A DNA stretch of 56,000 nucleotides from Diphasiastrum complanatum. Taxonomy: Eukaryota > Streptophyta > Lycopodiopsida > Lycopodiales > Lycopodiaceae. This document shows, in pieces, positions 22,395-33,152 of the stretch. Each line of letters starts with the position of its first letter. The first letter of the stretch is position 1. Location of the stretch: assembly GCA_029204225.1 (NCBI GenBank), contig CM055108.1:15962722-16018721 (forward strand). The letters run 5' to 3'. The notes under the pieces are model-generated. The model was not told where the DNA came from. It searched no databases and saw nothing but the letters and a program-made list of their open reading frames with translations. Position numbers and translations under genes: made by a program.

Positions 22395-23130
22395 TCATTC
22401 TTCCCAACACAACATACTTTTGAATCTCTCGAACCTTCCTTTGTTGAGTGCCTTTGTAAAGGTTGCAGTTACATTTTTATTTCCTCGACCATAGAACTTC
22501 ACATGTGGTAGAATGTGTAGCCCTACATTTAGCTTCCGTCGATGATGATGCAACAGCATGTTGCTTCTTGCTTCTCCATGAAATAGTACATCCACTATTG
22601 TGGAATTCTTTAAACATTTTGAAACAAGGAATTTTTGGTATCCTTTGATACCATTGTCTTGGAGCTTGCTTGAGACCATAGAGTGCCTTTTTTAGTTTGT
22701 ATACATAACTCTCTTTATCATCAACTTCAAATCCTTGGTGCTGGCTCACATACACTTCTTGCACGTGATCTTGAAGAAATGCAACCACTACATCCATTTG
22801 GTGAAGTTTCCATCTAAAGTGAGTAGCAAAGGCAATGATCAACCCCTTGTTTATGCTTCCATCTGATTTTTACTTCTGCTAGAGACTTGTGCATCCTTCA
22901 TTGTTTCCAAATACCATCTTGGTACTTTCTTTTCTAGTTTTGGAGTGGACTGATCTGTTATAGCCTGTTTTCCAGCTCCTCTTTTTTGTGAGAATGACTC
23001 ATCTTCATCATCAAGGTAGCCTGCCAATGTGTCTTCATTTTTAGCTTCATTGTCTTCGTCTTTTGAACATTGATCTTCGTCTTTTGAACATTGATCTTCA
23101 CTTCTATCTTGTTGTTCATCATTCTTTAAT
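22395..23130 (-). pseudogene. Ty1/copia RT fused by deletion to RNase H
   Basis: In minus-strand order: linker VPRWYLETMKDAQVS (~22880-22980), RT segment LHQMDVVVAFLQDHVQEVYV and LKKALYGLKQAPRQWYQR (22640-22815), then an abrupt join to RNase H ISWRSKKQHAVASSSTEAKC (22500-22590), and in another frame NVTATFTKALNKGRFERF near 22400. The YVDD part of RT and the RT/RNase H connection are deleted. Acidic sequence (EDQCSKDEDNEAKNEDTLAG) at 23000-23110 fits the integrase-RT linker. Confidence 0.87.
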
Positions 23131-24207
23131 CATTTACAAAATCAAAGCTTTTCATCAATTATCAAATTGTGAGAATGAATCTCCTTCCTATCAGTTATGC
23201 AAGTCCTCGATTGTTGACTTGTGAATGAGCCAATCACTCAACTATAGAAGTTGAGCTAGGCTTTGAAGCTCAAATTTTGGCCATGCTGGCTTTTGGTGTT
23301 TGTTGCTCAAGCAAGATGTCTCTTGAAACAATCCACAGGACTAAAATGTCTTTGGATTGAGAGGAGGTGTTACAGTCTACAATTTTGAACATGAAATGCA
23401 GTAGTATTGCAACTTTCACAATAGAGGTTCACTTATCCAAGAATCTCCTTATTGGGTTGGGTGTTAATAAACAATGCATGTTAGAAGATGGTAGCTTGCA
23501 ATTAGTCACTACTTTTAAGAAGGAAGAAACAAGGTGAATAGCATAAACAAACTATTCAAATCAAGGGCTTTTTAGAATAGGTATAGATACAAAAATTTGG
23601 CCACTTAAAAATTCATTATAGAGATTAGATCAAGTCTTAGAATGCCAAAGTAATCACAAAATAAAGTGTTCTTGAAAAAAAAATGAAAATTAATAATTTA
23701 GGCATTTATTACTTGTATTGGGGTCTAGATCCAAATATGATTGACATGCATAGTGTACGTGGATCCATGCATGTCAACTATATCAAAAGCATACGAGTTA
23801 TAAAAGAACACATCCTAGAAACGGGGTGTGGAAGTCTAGTAGGTGATAAACAATTATGTATAGAATGATTGCCTCAAAGTATAATGTGTGTGTGTGTGTG
23901 TTTTACGATACATTGCAAGCAAGATACCAAAAACACATAAGAATTCTCATGACAAATAAATCTTTATCCATCTTGTTGATGACAAATTGACAAACAATAC
24001 TTGTACAAGAGCATGTATGTCATTTTGGCAAGGATAAAGTAAAGTGAGAGAGTAGATACAAAAAAGCATGCATTTGGAACCAAACCCTAGAAGGGGAGAT
24101 ATACTTACCTACATAAGGGGTTAGAACTATGAGTGTAGGTATTATTGTATACTCCATCCATGTCACTACAGTAAAATTCCAAAGTCCAACTTTCTTCATT
24201 TTTGGCC
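23131..24207. other. No gene; short (TG)n at 23885-23901
   Basis: AT-rich with scattered short frames. A small TG microsatellite is the only structured feature. Confidence 0.5.
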
Positions 24208-25043
24208 CATTAGAGTTCTAAATCCAAAAAAGACCCTTTGTAGATATTCTTTTTATATTTTTTTTTTCAAATTTTGCTTACACATGGACCAATCAAAACA
24301 CTCAAATTTGAAATCTACGTAACGTAGCTCATTAAAATTGAAAAAAAAAAAAAGTTTTTTTTTTAATAATGCTATAATTTGGCGTCAGGGGCAGCCCACA
24401 AGCATGACATGTTATTCATATTATAATATGCAATTTATCATTAAAAATAGTGTAACTTTTTAACTATAGCTCCGATTGAGACGAAAATTATACCGTTGGA
24501 AAGTGCCGACGAGAGTTTTTACGGTACCCTACATGACCTACTTTTGAGCTACCGTTAAAAAGTTATAGCCAGTCAAAATTTTTGAAAAAACTCAAATATC
24601 GCTTCTGTGCGCCCATAGAGTACCCTCACGGTTTCCAAAATACACCCTCTCTATCGGCGCACATAAGTGATATTTGGTCAAAAGAGTTCTTAATCCATGA
24701 ACAGAAGAGGTATTGGGTCTTTTTTAAATTTGACCGGCTATAACTTTTGAACAGTTATTCAGAAGTAGGTCATCTAGATACCCTTTGAAAGCTCTCGTTG
24801 AGCGCTTTTCCAAGGTTTAATTTTCGTCTTAATCGAAGCTACAATTAAAAAGTTATATTATTCTTAATGAACTACAAACGGTAATGTACATAGAATGGTT
24901 AAGCATCGTAAATAGTGCAAGCAGAAATGAAAAAGCATTTGGGCAAAAAATGAATTTTTTTCGGTAATTTACATTAATAAACTTTGTTAATCTACGTGGC
25001 ATTTCTTATAGGGTTTTTTTTGGATTCAGAATTCCTCTAATGC
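24208..25043. repeat. Large foldback (inverted repeat) element, ~830 bp
   Basis: Left arm 24208 to about 24613 and right arm about 24655-25043 are imperfect reverse complements. Paired anchors: CATTAGAG-TTCTAAATCCAAA with the complement of 25018-25043; GACGAAAATTATACC with 24815-24835; GACCTACTTTTGAG with 24745-24770; AAGTTATAGCCAGTCAAA with 24735-24755; AAATATCGCTTCTGTGCGCC with 24655-24678. The right arm has an extra ~50 bp (24678-24730). The loop is only about 40 bp. No transposase is seen. It is probably a MITE or foldback transposon; target duplications are not resolved. Confidence 0.8.
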
Positions 25044-25580
25044 TACGAGCTTTCATTTGCAAAATTTTCAAAAAAAAATTCAGCTCAAAAAAGACTTGAC
25101 AACATTGACATTGAGAGAATTCTTGTGTCATAGATTGGGCATTTGTGACTAGTAAAAGGGATGCACACTAATATTTTTGAGTTTTCCAATAAAAATAAGA
25201 CCGGTACATGAGTTGATCATAGACTAAATTATAGGATTTTCTTTGTTAAAGATAGAATAATGATAATCATCTCATAATTATGCAAAGATATGCATGTAAG
25301 ATTAGGAGATGGTATTTGGAAGCAGATTGTCAATATACCATTTTTAATCTCTCCTATTTGGTGCAACTTAAATTTCTTTTACTTTGAATACAACTTTTGC
25401 ATTAAGGCTAGCAAAATTAAATAGATGGGACTTACTACATATGTTTCCTTCCATTACATGATGATATTTATTTGATGAGTGTTACCAATCCAAGATCTTT
25501 ATTTAACAATAACATTATCTCAAACAATGACTATCCCTATTGGATTTACCCAACCAATTTTGTGAAGATGGCCTTTTTTT
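25044..25580. other. No recognisable gene
   Basis: AT-rich, with no retroelement motif seen on either strand. Confidence 0.45.
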
Positions 25581-25585
25581 TGCGA

Positions 25586-25841
25586 GATTCAACAATGGTA
25601 CCACTTGTGGGACGTTGCCGACCTTTTTGAACATGGTTAATACAATAACATTGGTTTCTCATGTGTCGTTTTACTTGACAAAATATGACACAAGCATTTT
25701 ACTCCCTTTGCAAGATTCGACAATGGTACCACTTGTGGGACATTGCCGACCTTTTTGAGCATGGTTAATACAATAACATTGGTCTCTCGTGAGTCGTTTT
25801 ACTTCACAAAATATGACACACGAATTTTACTCCCATTTACA
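25586..25841. repeat. 128-bp direct tandem duplication
   Basis: Two copies (starting GATTC at 25586 and 25714) share ACAATGGTACCACTTGTGGG, TTGCCGACCTTTTTGA and ACAAAATATGACAC with about ten differences. No coding motif is recognised. Confidence 0.9.
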
Positions 25842-26273
25842 TCTATGCACTATATTTGTGATTTTTTGCCATATAAGGTCATATTGTCACAAGTTTGTCC
25901 ATTGTCGTATATATGTTATAATGAAGAAGAATATGCAATATAAATGTACATGATTCTGAATGCGTTTCTATCTAATGGTTTCAAGGAAGAGAAGCTACAT
26001 CTGTTAAATTTACACAAGCTAGTTTGCATAAACTCCACTTGTAAATGACTTTGAGGCCATGATGTGGGATGTCACACATGCCAAAAGCATATGATACCTT
26101 ATTCTAAGTCAAATCATTAACCTAGATTTGGAATGGTACCTTTTGAATGTGGCCAAAGATGCATAGATAGGGTAGAGAAAAAATAGGAGCTCAAAATAGC
26201 AAATTTTTCATTGTTTTTGGATCTTGAGGTATTGACCCTAAATAGGGTGGCTCAAGTGAATCTTTAGGCTAGA
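25842..26273. other. No recognisable gene
   Basis: AT-rich sequence upstream of a candidate LTR. Confidence 0.4.
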
Positions 26274-26677
26274 TGTTAGGGTTAGATTGGGATGAATACA
26301 TAGAATCCCTAATATGATCAGATCCGAACTCTACATGTATAAATATGTGATGGGATTTCCATTCAATTATGAGCAAAATCGAGATTTTCCTTCTTGACTA
26401 GTTTGAGTCTATGATTTGATTCATGAATGCTATTGGCATATGATTTTTTATGATTATTGAATGAGTTTGGAGTTTCGGCAAGTACACAGGCAACAACAGG
26501 CCGTACATTCACATGTGTGAAGAGTTTTGGAGCTAATTCATGGAGTTCAAGCCAAAATAAGCTAGGAATCAATGCATTGATTAGTAATATAGCTTCTAGA
26601 TCTTGTTTAAATCTTAAGTAGGTGGTTTCTCCATCATTTCTAGGACCAAATGGGTTTATTTTGCTGCATTTTTCACA
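26274..26677 (+). repeat. Candidate LTR (solo or 5') followed by a PBS
   Basis: 404 bp starting TGTTAGGG and ending TTTTTCACA directly against a PBS. TATAAATATG at 26337-26346 could be its promoter. It carries the palindrome TTCACATGTGTGAA at 26508-26521 after CAGGCCGTAC, a combination also found in the repeat at 30668-31650 (31344-31379). The 3' boundary is well supported by the PBS; the 5' boundary is a guess because no second copy is seen. Confidence 0.55.
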
Positions 26678-26690
26678 TGGTATCAGAGCC
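26678..26690 (+). promoter_or_regulatory. PBS (tRNA-iMet), orphan
   Basis: Perfect TGGTATCAGAGCC. The element downstream has lost its coding region. Confidence 0.85.
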
Positions 26691-27540
26691 ATTCCAAGAA
26701 ATGAGCTTCATTTCATGCTAGAATCATAGATTTTGATGCAATTCGAGTATTGATTGCTATCTAATCATAATCTATCATTGGTACCTTCAATCCTTGATCA
26801 ATTTGAGTGAAGAGAGATCTAATGGTTTTTGATTTACAGGTTTTTTAGCTTCAAAATCCAATTTGTGTATCTCTTATCAATTGGATCAAAATAGCAAGTA
26901 TTTTGCACTACCTTCATAATGATGCTACTCGATTTGTGGAGTCAATCACAAGAGATAGTTTTCAATTAATCAAAAGGAAGGTAGATCCTTATCTTTGGTA
27001 CTGTTATAGGTCGTTCTTTGACTTAATGAGATCTTAGAAAGTCAATTTTGGGGTTAGTCCAAAGATTTTGACAAGTGCTCATCAAGTGAATGCGATTTTA
27101 GTCAAGATTGTGTTCAATTTTTGTTTGATTTGGGAGATAGTCTGGATTGATGCAATGATTCAACCTGATCTTGTAGGAATGATTTGAAGAGGCATTTATG
27201 TGCATTTGATTCCTTTTGGTTCAGGTTAGGTGAATTCAATATCCTTGTGAAGTCGAGATCAAGGAGGAGGCAATTCTAGATCCAACGTTTATGCAAATTC
27301 AAGCTAGTTTCCATTCTTCTTAACACTAATAGATTTGATTTGGCTTACGATCAAGTAAGATCTTATTGAGAGGTCAAGTTTTGAGCTTTTGCAAGTCCCT
27401 AGGTAGTGAGTGGGATAGTTAGTCTTTCAATCATTTTTATTTTGCATCCATTCTTTGTGATCAAGTTATTGATTAGAGAAAGATGGCTTGAATGAGTGGC
27501 GCATTAGCCACGACCTATATTGTATCTGCTGATGTCATGC
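26691..27540. other. Leader-like sequence after the orphan PBS, no coding
   Basis: No Gag motif is recognised. It is likely the residual leader of a copia element, then a junction with the minus-strand copia remnant. Confidence 0.4.
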
Positions 27541-27975
27541 TATCAGATCAGACATCTATACTTCTGGATACTTGTGTGATCTTTGCTGGTACTCTTTGGA
27601 GCGTGAGGGCAAAAAGTCTTTTGCAACATTTTTCATGTCGCATCGTTGGTTTCATTTCCGTCGTCTGACTTTCTCGTGCTCGACCACAAAATATTCTCGT
27701 TCGTGAATCTTTCGCGTTCGTGTCTTCCGTTAGGTGTTCATGAAACTTTTGTGTTTCGTGTCTCTTGACTTTCGTGTTCGCGAACATCTTTGTTAGGTAG
27801 ACTTTCGTGTTCGCGAACATCTTCGTCAGGCAGAGGGCTGAAAGCTAGCAAAGCTTTGTAATTAGAAACGTTTTGTTTCTTCAGCTCCCTCTCAAAGCAT
27901 GATAGCTTTACGATCCCAAGACTGCTCCTCTGTCTCTCAAAGAGTCTTTTAAATGTGGTCTGCAGCATCCTCTTT
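27541..27975 (-). repeat. Palindrome-bearing repeats next to a copia 3' end
   Basis: In minus sense it lies just downstream of RNase H. Two TGTTCGCGAACA palindromes (27775-27786 and 27808-27819) sit in a 33-bp direct repeat, with further CGAACRCGAAAG variants near 27690-27750. The position suggests U3 of a 3' LTR, but no LTR boundary is proved. Confidence 0.6.
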
Positions 27976-29165
27976 TCAATTAGATCCCTGATAAAGTGAT
28001 ACTTGATCGCAATGTGCTTTGTTCTGGAATGGAACACGGGATCTTTCGTTAGGTGTATTCAAGAGGTGTTGTCGCAAGACCAGAGGCTTGTTTCTTGTTT
28101 CTCGTCCAAGAACTGCCTTAGCCAGATTATCTTGTTGGCCATCTTCGCTGCTGCAACGTACTCTGCTTCGCAGGATGACTGGGCCACAATGGTCTGTTTT
28201 TTGCTGACCCAGAGAACTGCTGCTCCTGATGCGATGGTGCATCCTCCTGAGACGCTTTTACAATCATCCTTGAGAGATGCCTAGCTAGCATCGATGTAGG
28301 AAAGTATCTTGAAACCTGCATCACGACAATAGCACAATCCGTAATCCCTCATTAATTGAAGATATTGCAAAATGCGTTTTGCAATCTTCCAATGTGTCGA
28401 GCCTAGATTCGTGTAGAATTTTTTCATCCTAAACACTGCATAAGCAATATTAGGATGTGTGTTTTTAGCAAGGTATATCAGTGATCCTATCAGCTTCCTA
28501 TAAGGTGTGAGCTGCATCTGTTCTCTTTCTTCCTCAGTCTTCAAATAGTCATCATTTGTCAGCACCATCCGTGCGAGCATTGGAGTATTCGCGCCTTTGC
28601 AGTTCAGCATCCCAAAGTCCTCTAAGCTCTTCTAGGTGTATCTGGACTGGTGAAGGTATAACTTACCTCCCTCATAGTCTCTTTCAATTTGCAAGCCTAG
28701 CTAACACCTGGCTTCTCCCAGATCCACGATCTCGAAGTGTTTCGAGATGTCTGTCTTCACCTCAGCGATCAGTTGTTCACTCCTGCAAAGTATCAAAGTG
28801 TCATCTATATATAGAGCCACAATGATGATTTGTTCATCTGTAACTCTGACATATACATTGGAATCAGCCAACAAAGGCTTGAATCCTAATGATTTCAAGG
28901 ATTGATCTTTCTTCTTGTACCATTGTCGGGCTGATTGTTTCAGACCATAGATGCTTATGTGCATTCTGCATGCATAGTCAGGAAGTGAATTTGAGACATA
29001 TCCTGGGATTTGATCCATGTAGACCTCTTCGTCTAGTTCACCATGCAAGAAGGCTGTCTTCTCGTCCACAATGTGGATCCTGAGGTCATAAGCTGCTGCA
29101 TATGCAAATAACAGATGTAGGGACGAATGTTTAACGACAGGAGAGAAGGTTTTAGAGTAGATGTT
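27976..29165 (-). pseudogene. Ty1/copia RT-RNase H remnant
   Basis: In minus order: RT start VDEKTAFLHGELDEEVYMDQ (29000-29070), YGLKQSARQWYKKKDQ, catalytic IIIVALYIDDTLIL (~28790-28840) with the YIDD variant, HFEIVDLGEA, then PYRKLIGSLIYLAKNTHPNI and the THWKIAKRILQYLQ connection (28281-28610). The RNase H is spread over shifted frames, including an AEYVAAAK-type sequence and FHSRTKHIAIKYHFIRD (27976-28280). Several frameshifts. Integrase and gag are absent: upstream of 29165 the sequence switches to plus-strand copia linker. Confidence 0.92.
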
Positions 29166-29365
29166 TGAATTCCAGAAGGACTGAGTGATAGTTTAGATGA
29201 CGAACAGGTTGACATGCAGCTTGTACCCAAGACACCTACTACACACAACAGCTCTACAGTCAACAAAGGCAAGACACTCGACAAAGGCAAAGCCATCAAA
29301 GTGCCTACACAATTTCCAAGGAGATTGAGAAGAGAAAGAAGAGCACCAGTCAGCAGATTTGTATT
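29166..29365 (+). pseudogene. Possible copia integrase-RT linker fragment, opposite strand
   Basis: The open plus-strand frame reads SLDDEQVDMQLVPKTPTTHN and later RRLRRERRAPVSRF, resembling the acidic linker and the basic R-R-S-x-R-x-x-x-P-x-R-(F/Y) motif before copia RT. It faces the minus-strand RT remnant, so the junction at ~29165 would be an inversion or nested insertion. No domain can be proved. Confidence 0.4.
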
Positions 29366-29831
29366 AGGGCCCTTTTTGGACTCAAAAATGGCCTCTTCCT
29401 TGCCTAAACATGTTTGCCAATTAGGATTATTTAACTCATTAATCATCTTATTGGGCAGTTCACCTTGGTTTTATCATGGGTTAACTTCTATGTTAGTAGG
29501 CTTCACTTAGGCCTAACATACTATAGCAAGGACACCTAATTTGCCAAAAAATTTAAATCCAATATAACATCTATTTTTTCGAGCCCTTCAAAATTCATTC
29601 TTTTAAGATTAAAATGAGTGAAAAGGGGGCCCAATATTTCCTTGGGCCCCCATTTTGCAAAAAAAAATTGAAAAAAAAGGGGGGAGGGGGATGAGAGTAC
29701 ATGCCCCCCCCCCCCCCCCCCTTTCCTCTCTCTCTCTCCCCCTCGGGGCCAGCTGGCCCGTCCCGCCCCACCCACCCCTCCGGGCTCCCAAGTCACCCCC
29801 TCCCATGCGGATCGATCAGGGCTAGGGGCCC
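29366..29831. repeat. Low-complexity stretch with a 19-C run (29704-29722)
   Basis: Starts with GGCCCTTTTTGGACTCAAAAA, a motif also at 31761-31782. Later A-runs, a 19-bp C-run and GC-rich sequence (29740-29830) unlike its AT-rich surroundings. No gene. Confidence 0.6.
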
Positions 29832-30667
29832 TGTTGCGCCAGCGCCTCAAAGGTCATTGGGACTTGAGCAGTTTCCCCGACACGCGCTTAAGTCTCACAT
29901 TCATCCATCATGCACTTACATAAAAGCCAACTCAGAAATGTAACAAGCTTAACCATTCAGACTTAAGAAAACTGAAATCCCAACCAACCCGAAAGCCAAC
30001 TCAGAATCCGTCCCCAAAAGGTAACCAAAGGCATAGACAAGCCACACATGAAACCCAAGGCATAGTGGTCGCCAAACTGACCAATTGGCATAGCGACAAG
30101 CCACACTTCGGTGACGTGGACCCTTAGGCGCTGGCGACTCAAAAAGGTTGTAGTAAGGGTCCTTCCACTTGGAACAGTCCCGGAGGCAAAACCGAAATGG
30201 TAATCATCCCCAAGGATCAACTTTATTAGATCTGGAAGAGGTTACATTCATACATAGACTGACCAGTCTCGGGGCCACCAACACATGTTGGGCATTATGC
30301 TTGGCTCGTGCTGGTAGAGGGAGCTAAGACCTGGCGACTGGATTCATGGTGCTAGTTGAGCTGTCCAAGTTTATGTCTGCCAGACTCCCCCTATAGTTCT
30401 GTTGTGATTCGGCGCACCCCCTCTGTCCTGAAATATAGTGCTGTTTGGTAAAGCACGCTTTTTAGGACTTAGTTTTTATTTTGCTGATTAAGCCTGGCAG
30501 AATCAGTCTGGCTCCTGGACATGGGTCCCGGGAGCCGTCCCAGCGGCAAAATCAACTTGCTTCCTTACTAGGCCATGACTCGAGCTCCAGAGCTAGCTCA
30601 TGACTTGTGACTACTTGGCTGGCTCACCACAGGTCGGAGGCTCAGTCCTTGATGTTCTAACTTGCTC
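29832..30667 (-). repeat. Truncated solo LTR of the A family
   Basis: Collinear with LTR A from the end (TGTTGCGCC on plus) up to CTAACTTGCTC, losing the first ~80 bp of U3 in element sense. More diverged than the A1 and A2 LTRs. No PBS or leader beside it at 29831, so it is not part of a complete element. Confidence 0.9.
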
Positions 30668-31650
30668 AAAATTTTGAAGGGCTTGAAAAACGGTTATATT
30701 TGTTGAAAATTGTCACTTCTCACTTGGTTCATGTAAATATTGATCAAACATTAGAATATGTTGATGATATGATTTCACACGTGTGGAGCCTGTTCCCACA
30801 TGTGAAAGGATGTACTTTTCATGTTTGTATATATCCAAATTGATTTTGTATCATTCTAGTTAGTGTGAACATGAAATGACTAGTTTTTAGTCAAGTTGAC
30901 TAGTCACCTACAAATTAGCTTTTCCTTGCATGTGCATGAGTAAATGCTCCCACATGGCAAGTGGATGTTCACACCTGTGTATAGAGTACTAGAAGATAAG
31001 AGTTGACCATTTTCCTTAGATCCTATTTTGTAGGGAATATTCCTATATTCTAGGAGACTAGCTTTTTGGATTTTAGTCATATTCTAGAAGGTCAACTATT
31101 GGATAAGGATCAAGGATGGATAAAATGGATAGATCTGAGTGATGTGGCACTCTTCACACGTGTGAAGGCCTGCTGGACTGTACCAGACTCATGGATGTAC
31201 TTGATCCATAAAAGGATCATCATTTTGCTAAGAAAATTGATGAGACTTTTGCACTCTACACTTTTGTGAGATTTCTAGTCATTTATCTTGTGATTTTTAT
31301 GTATGATTGCTATCTAGTATCATTGTACTTGTTGTTTCAGGTGCAGGCCGTACAGTGGACATTACTCCACACGTGTGAGGCCGCTCTCACTAAAAAATGA
31401 TGTGTTGATCCATTGCTCTTGCTTAAATCCAAGTGTAGTGAATCTAGATCAAGATCTAATGTGTAGAACTTGATAGATTCATTGATTAAGCAACCAATAA
31501 CTCTCTATGATTGTAAAGTACAGTCATTATTGTCCTAAAAACTGTAAAATTTATCAATATTGGTATTTAAAATTTAAATTTGAGCCTTGTCAAATCATCA
31601 TTACTATGAGTTGAGCAAGTAGAGTTAGAGGAGGGTTAGAATTTGGAGAT
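30668..31650 (+). repeat. LTR-like repeat with ACACGTGT palindromes
   Basis: Homologous in reverse to 36718-37400: TTCACACGTGTGGAGCCTGT and GTACTTTTCATG at 30773-30820 match the complement of 37258-37315. It carries the 16-bp palindrome CTTCACACGTGTGAAG (31152-31167) and near copies at 30773-30786, 30795-30808 and 31365-31380. No coding. LTR identity is inferred from the flanking copia coding at 31752. Confidence 0.6.
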
Positions 31651-31751
31651 CTATTTTACACCATTGGATGTGCCATGTGATATGGACCATTCCATCTCAA
31701 TTGCCACTCTCTTATTGGTACACATGTCATCATTAACACTAATTATAATTA

Positions 31752-32189
31752 GTGAAGAGGCCCTTTTTGACTCCAAAAAGAGGCCTAATGGTGCCTGACA
31801 GCTCAGCTTCGACTGTTGAAGAGTTTTGTGGATTTGGTGGTGAACCACAAACTTATGAAGAAGCCATCGATAGTCCCAACAAGGACAAATGGATAAAGGC
31901 AATGGATGAAGAGATGGATTCCATGAAGAAGAACAACGTCTGGATTCTTGAACCAGTACCAGCTGACAGAAAGACTATCAAATGCATATGGATCAATAAA
32001 AAGCATACTTTAACTACCCAATCATCGTATGAGGTAGAATACGTTGTTGCAGCCAAAATGACTTATGAGCTGACATGGTTCAGACAATTTCTAGATGGTT
32101 TGGGAAAGAGCACCAATGGGCCACTAATCCTGACGGACAACACATATGCAATTCATCAACTTCGAAGTGCTCGAAGTCTCCGGCTCTGA
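31752..32189 (+). pseudogene. Ty1/copia RT N-terminus fused in frame to RNase H
   Basis: A continuous 145-codon frame without a genuine ATG. It begins with the linker PKRGLMVPDSSASTVEEFCG, followed by the RT start EEAIDSPNKDKWIKAMDEEM and NNVWILEPVPADRKTIKCIW, then jumps at about residue 80 to RNase H TQSSYEVEYVVAAKMTYELT and LILTDNTYAIHQ. About 300 residues with the catalytic YVDD are absent, but the frame is preserved across the join. The same kind of RT/RNase H fusion occurs at 22500-22815 and a comparable internal RT join at 53006-53266. Confidence 0.88.
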
Positions 32190-32206
32190 CATCCGATCCA
32201 CAACAG

Positions 32207-32220
32207 TGGTATCAGCGCTC
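32207..32220 (+). promoter_or_regulatory. PBS-like site after a CACAACA LTR end
   Basis: TGGTATCAGCGCTC follows ATCCGATCCACAACA at 32191-32205. It differs from the iMet PBS by one base (CAGCGC for CAGAGC). The LTR to its left is only a short remnant. Confidence 0.5.
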
Positions 32221-32269
32221 TATAGTCGAAGATTCACATCAGTGTTTTGATTAGATGTTGGTTCTATGG

Positions 32270-32990
32270 ATGTCATTAAGGATGAGTTGCATTCGTCCTC
32301 CTCCTCAAGCACAAGGTTACCATGGTTGTCCTTCTCTTGGGCATTCTTCTTCTTGTAACACTTGGATGCAAAGTGTCCTTTCTTAAGAAACACTTTAGCT
32401 TCTTCTTGTCCTTCTTGCTCTTGCCTTTGTAGCTTGATGCTCCATCTTTGCTCTCGTCCTCCATGTCTTGGGTCTTCTTAGATGGAAACTTTTTCTTCTT
32501 GCCTTCAAAATAAAAGTTAGCTTTTTCATCACCATCAATCAAAGATAAAGAGCCAATCCTATTTTTCATAGTGTGTTTGTATCTCCTTAGATACAAACAC
32601 ACTATGAAGCTTTTCTATACTAGGAAGTAGATCTTGAATAACAAAAGTTTGAACTAGATTAGAATACTCATTTTCCTAATCCATTCAAAATGATTTGAAC
32701 TAACTCATTGTCTTGGATCTTATCACCTATAGAAGATAACTCTTTGTTCAAAGATTTGATCCTAAGAACATAATCTTGCGCACTTTCATTACTTCCTTTC
32801 ATGCTTTGAAGTATTTGGTTTCTTAGCATGAGTATTGTTGAAGTTTTTTTGGATTCATAAATAGATTTTGTTGAATCCCATCCTATTTGGATGAGCTACA
32901 AGATGAGATTTCTTTCAATATGTCATTACTTAGATTCACCTTTAAGCAATGGAACGCCAATTTAGATCTCTTCTTGTACTTTACCAATTC
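32270..32990 (-). pseudogene. Ty1/copia gag C-terminal remnant
   Basis: Minus-strand frames (multiply shifted) carry UBN2-like words around 32650-32960 and a Lys-rich segment KKKKFPSKKTQDMEDESKDG and KGKSKKDKKKLKCF at 32370-32520, ending in a zinc-knuckle relic FLKKGHFASKC (32350-32400). The first Cys of the knuckle is uncertain because of a frameshift. It is separated from the RT remnant at 33180 by unrelated sequence. Confidence 0.7.
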
Positions 32991-33152
32991 TTGACACCTT
33001 GAGGTTCTTCTTCCACATCAAGGACAATGTCATAAAGATAATGGAGTACAAGCAAAGACTCCATTCTAACTTTCCAAATGGCATAATTAGTGGATGTGAG
33101 CCTTTCATTGGCTTCAAGCAAAAAACCACCTTGAAAAAACACTTGAAACTAT

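Noticed and set aside
29536-29850. Arg/Gly-rich 104-codon frame
   Set aside because: Created by the C-run and GC-rich low-complexity sequence next to an LTR.
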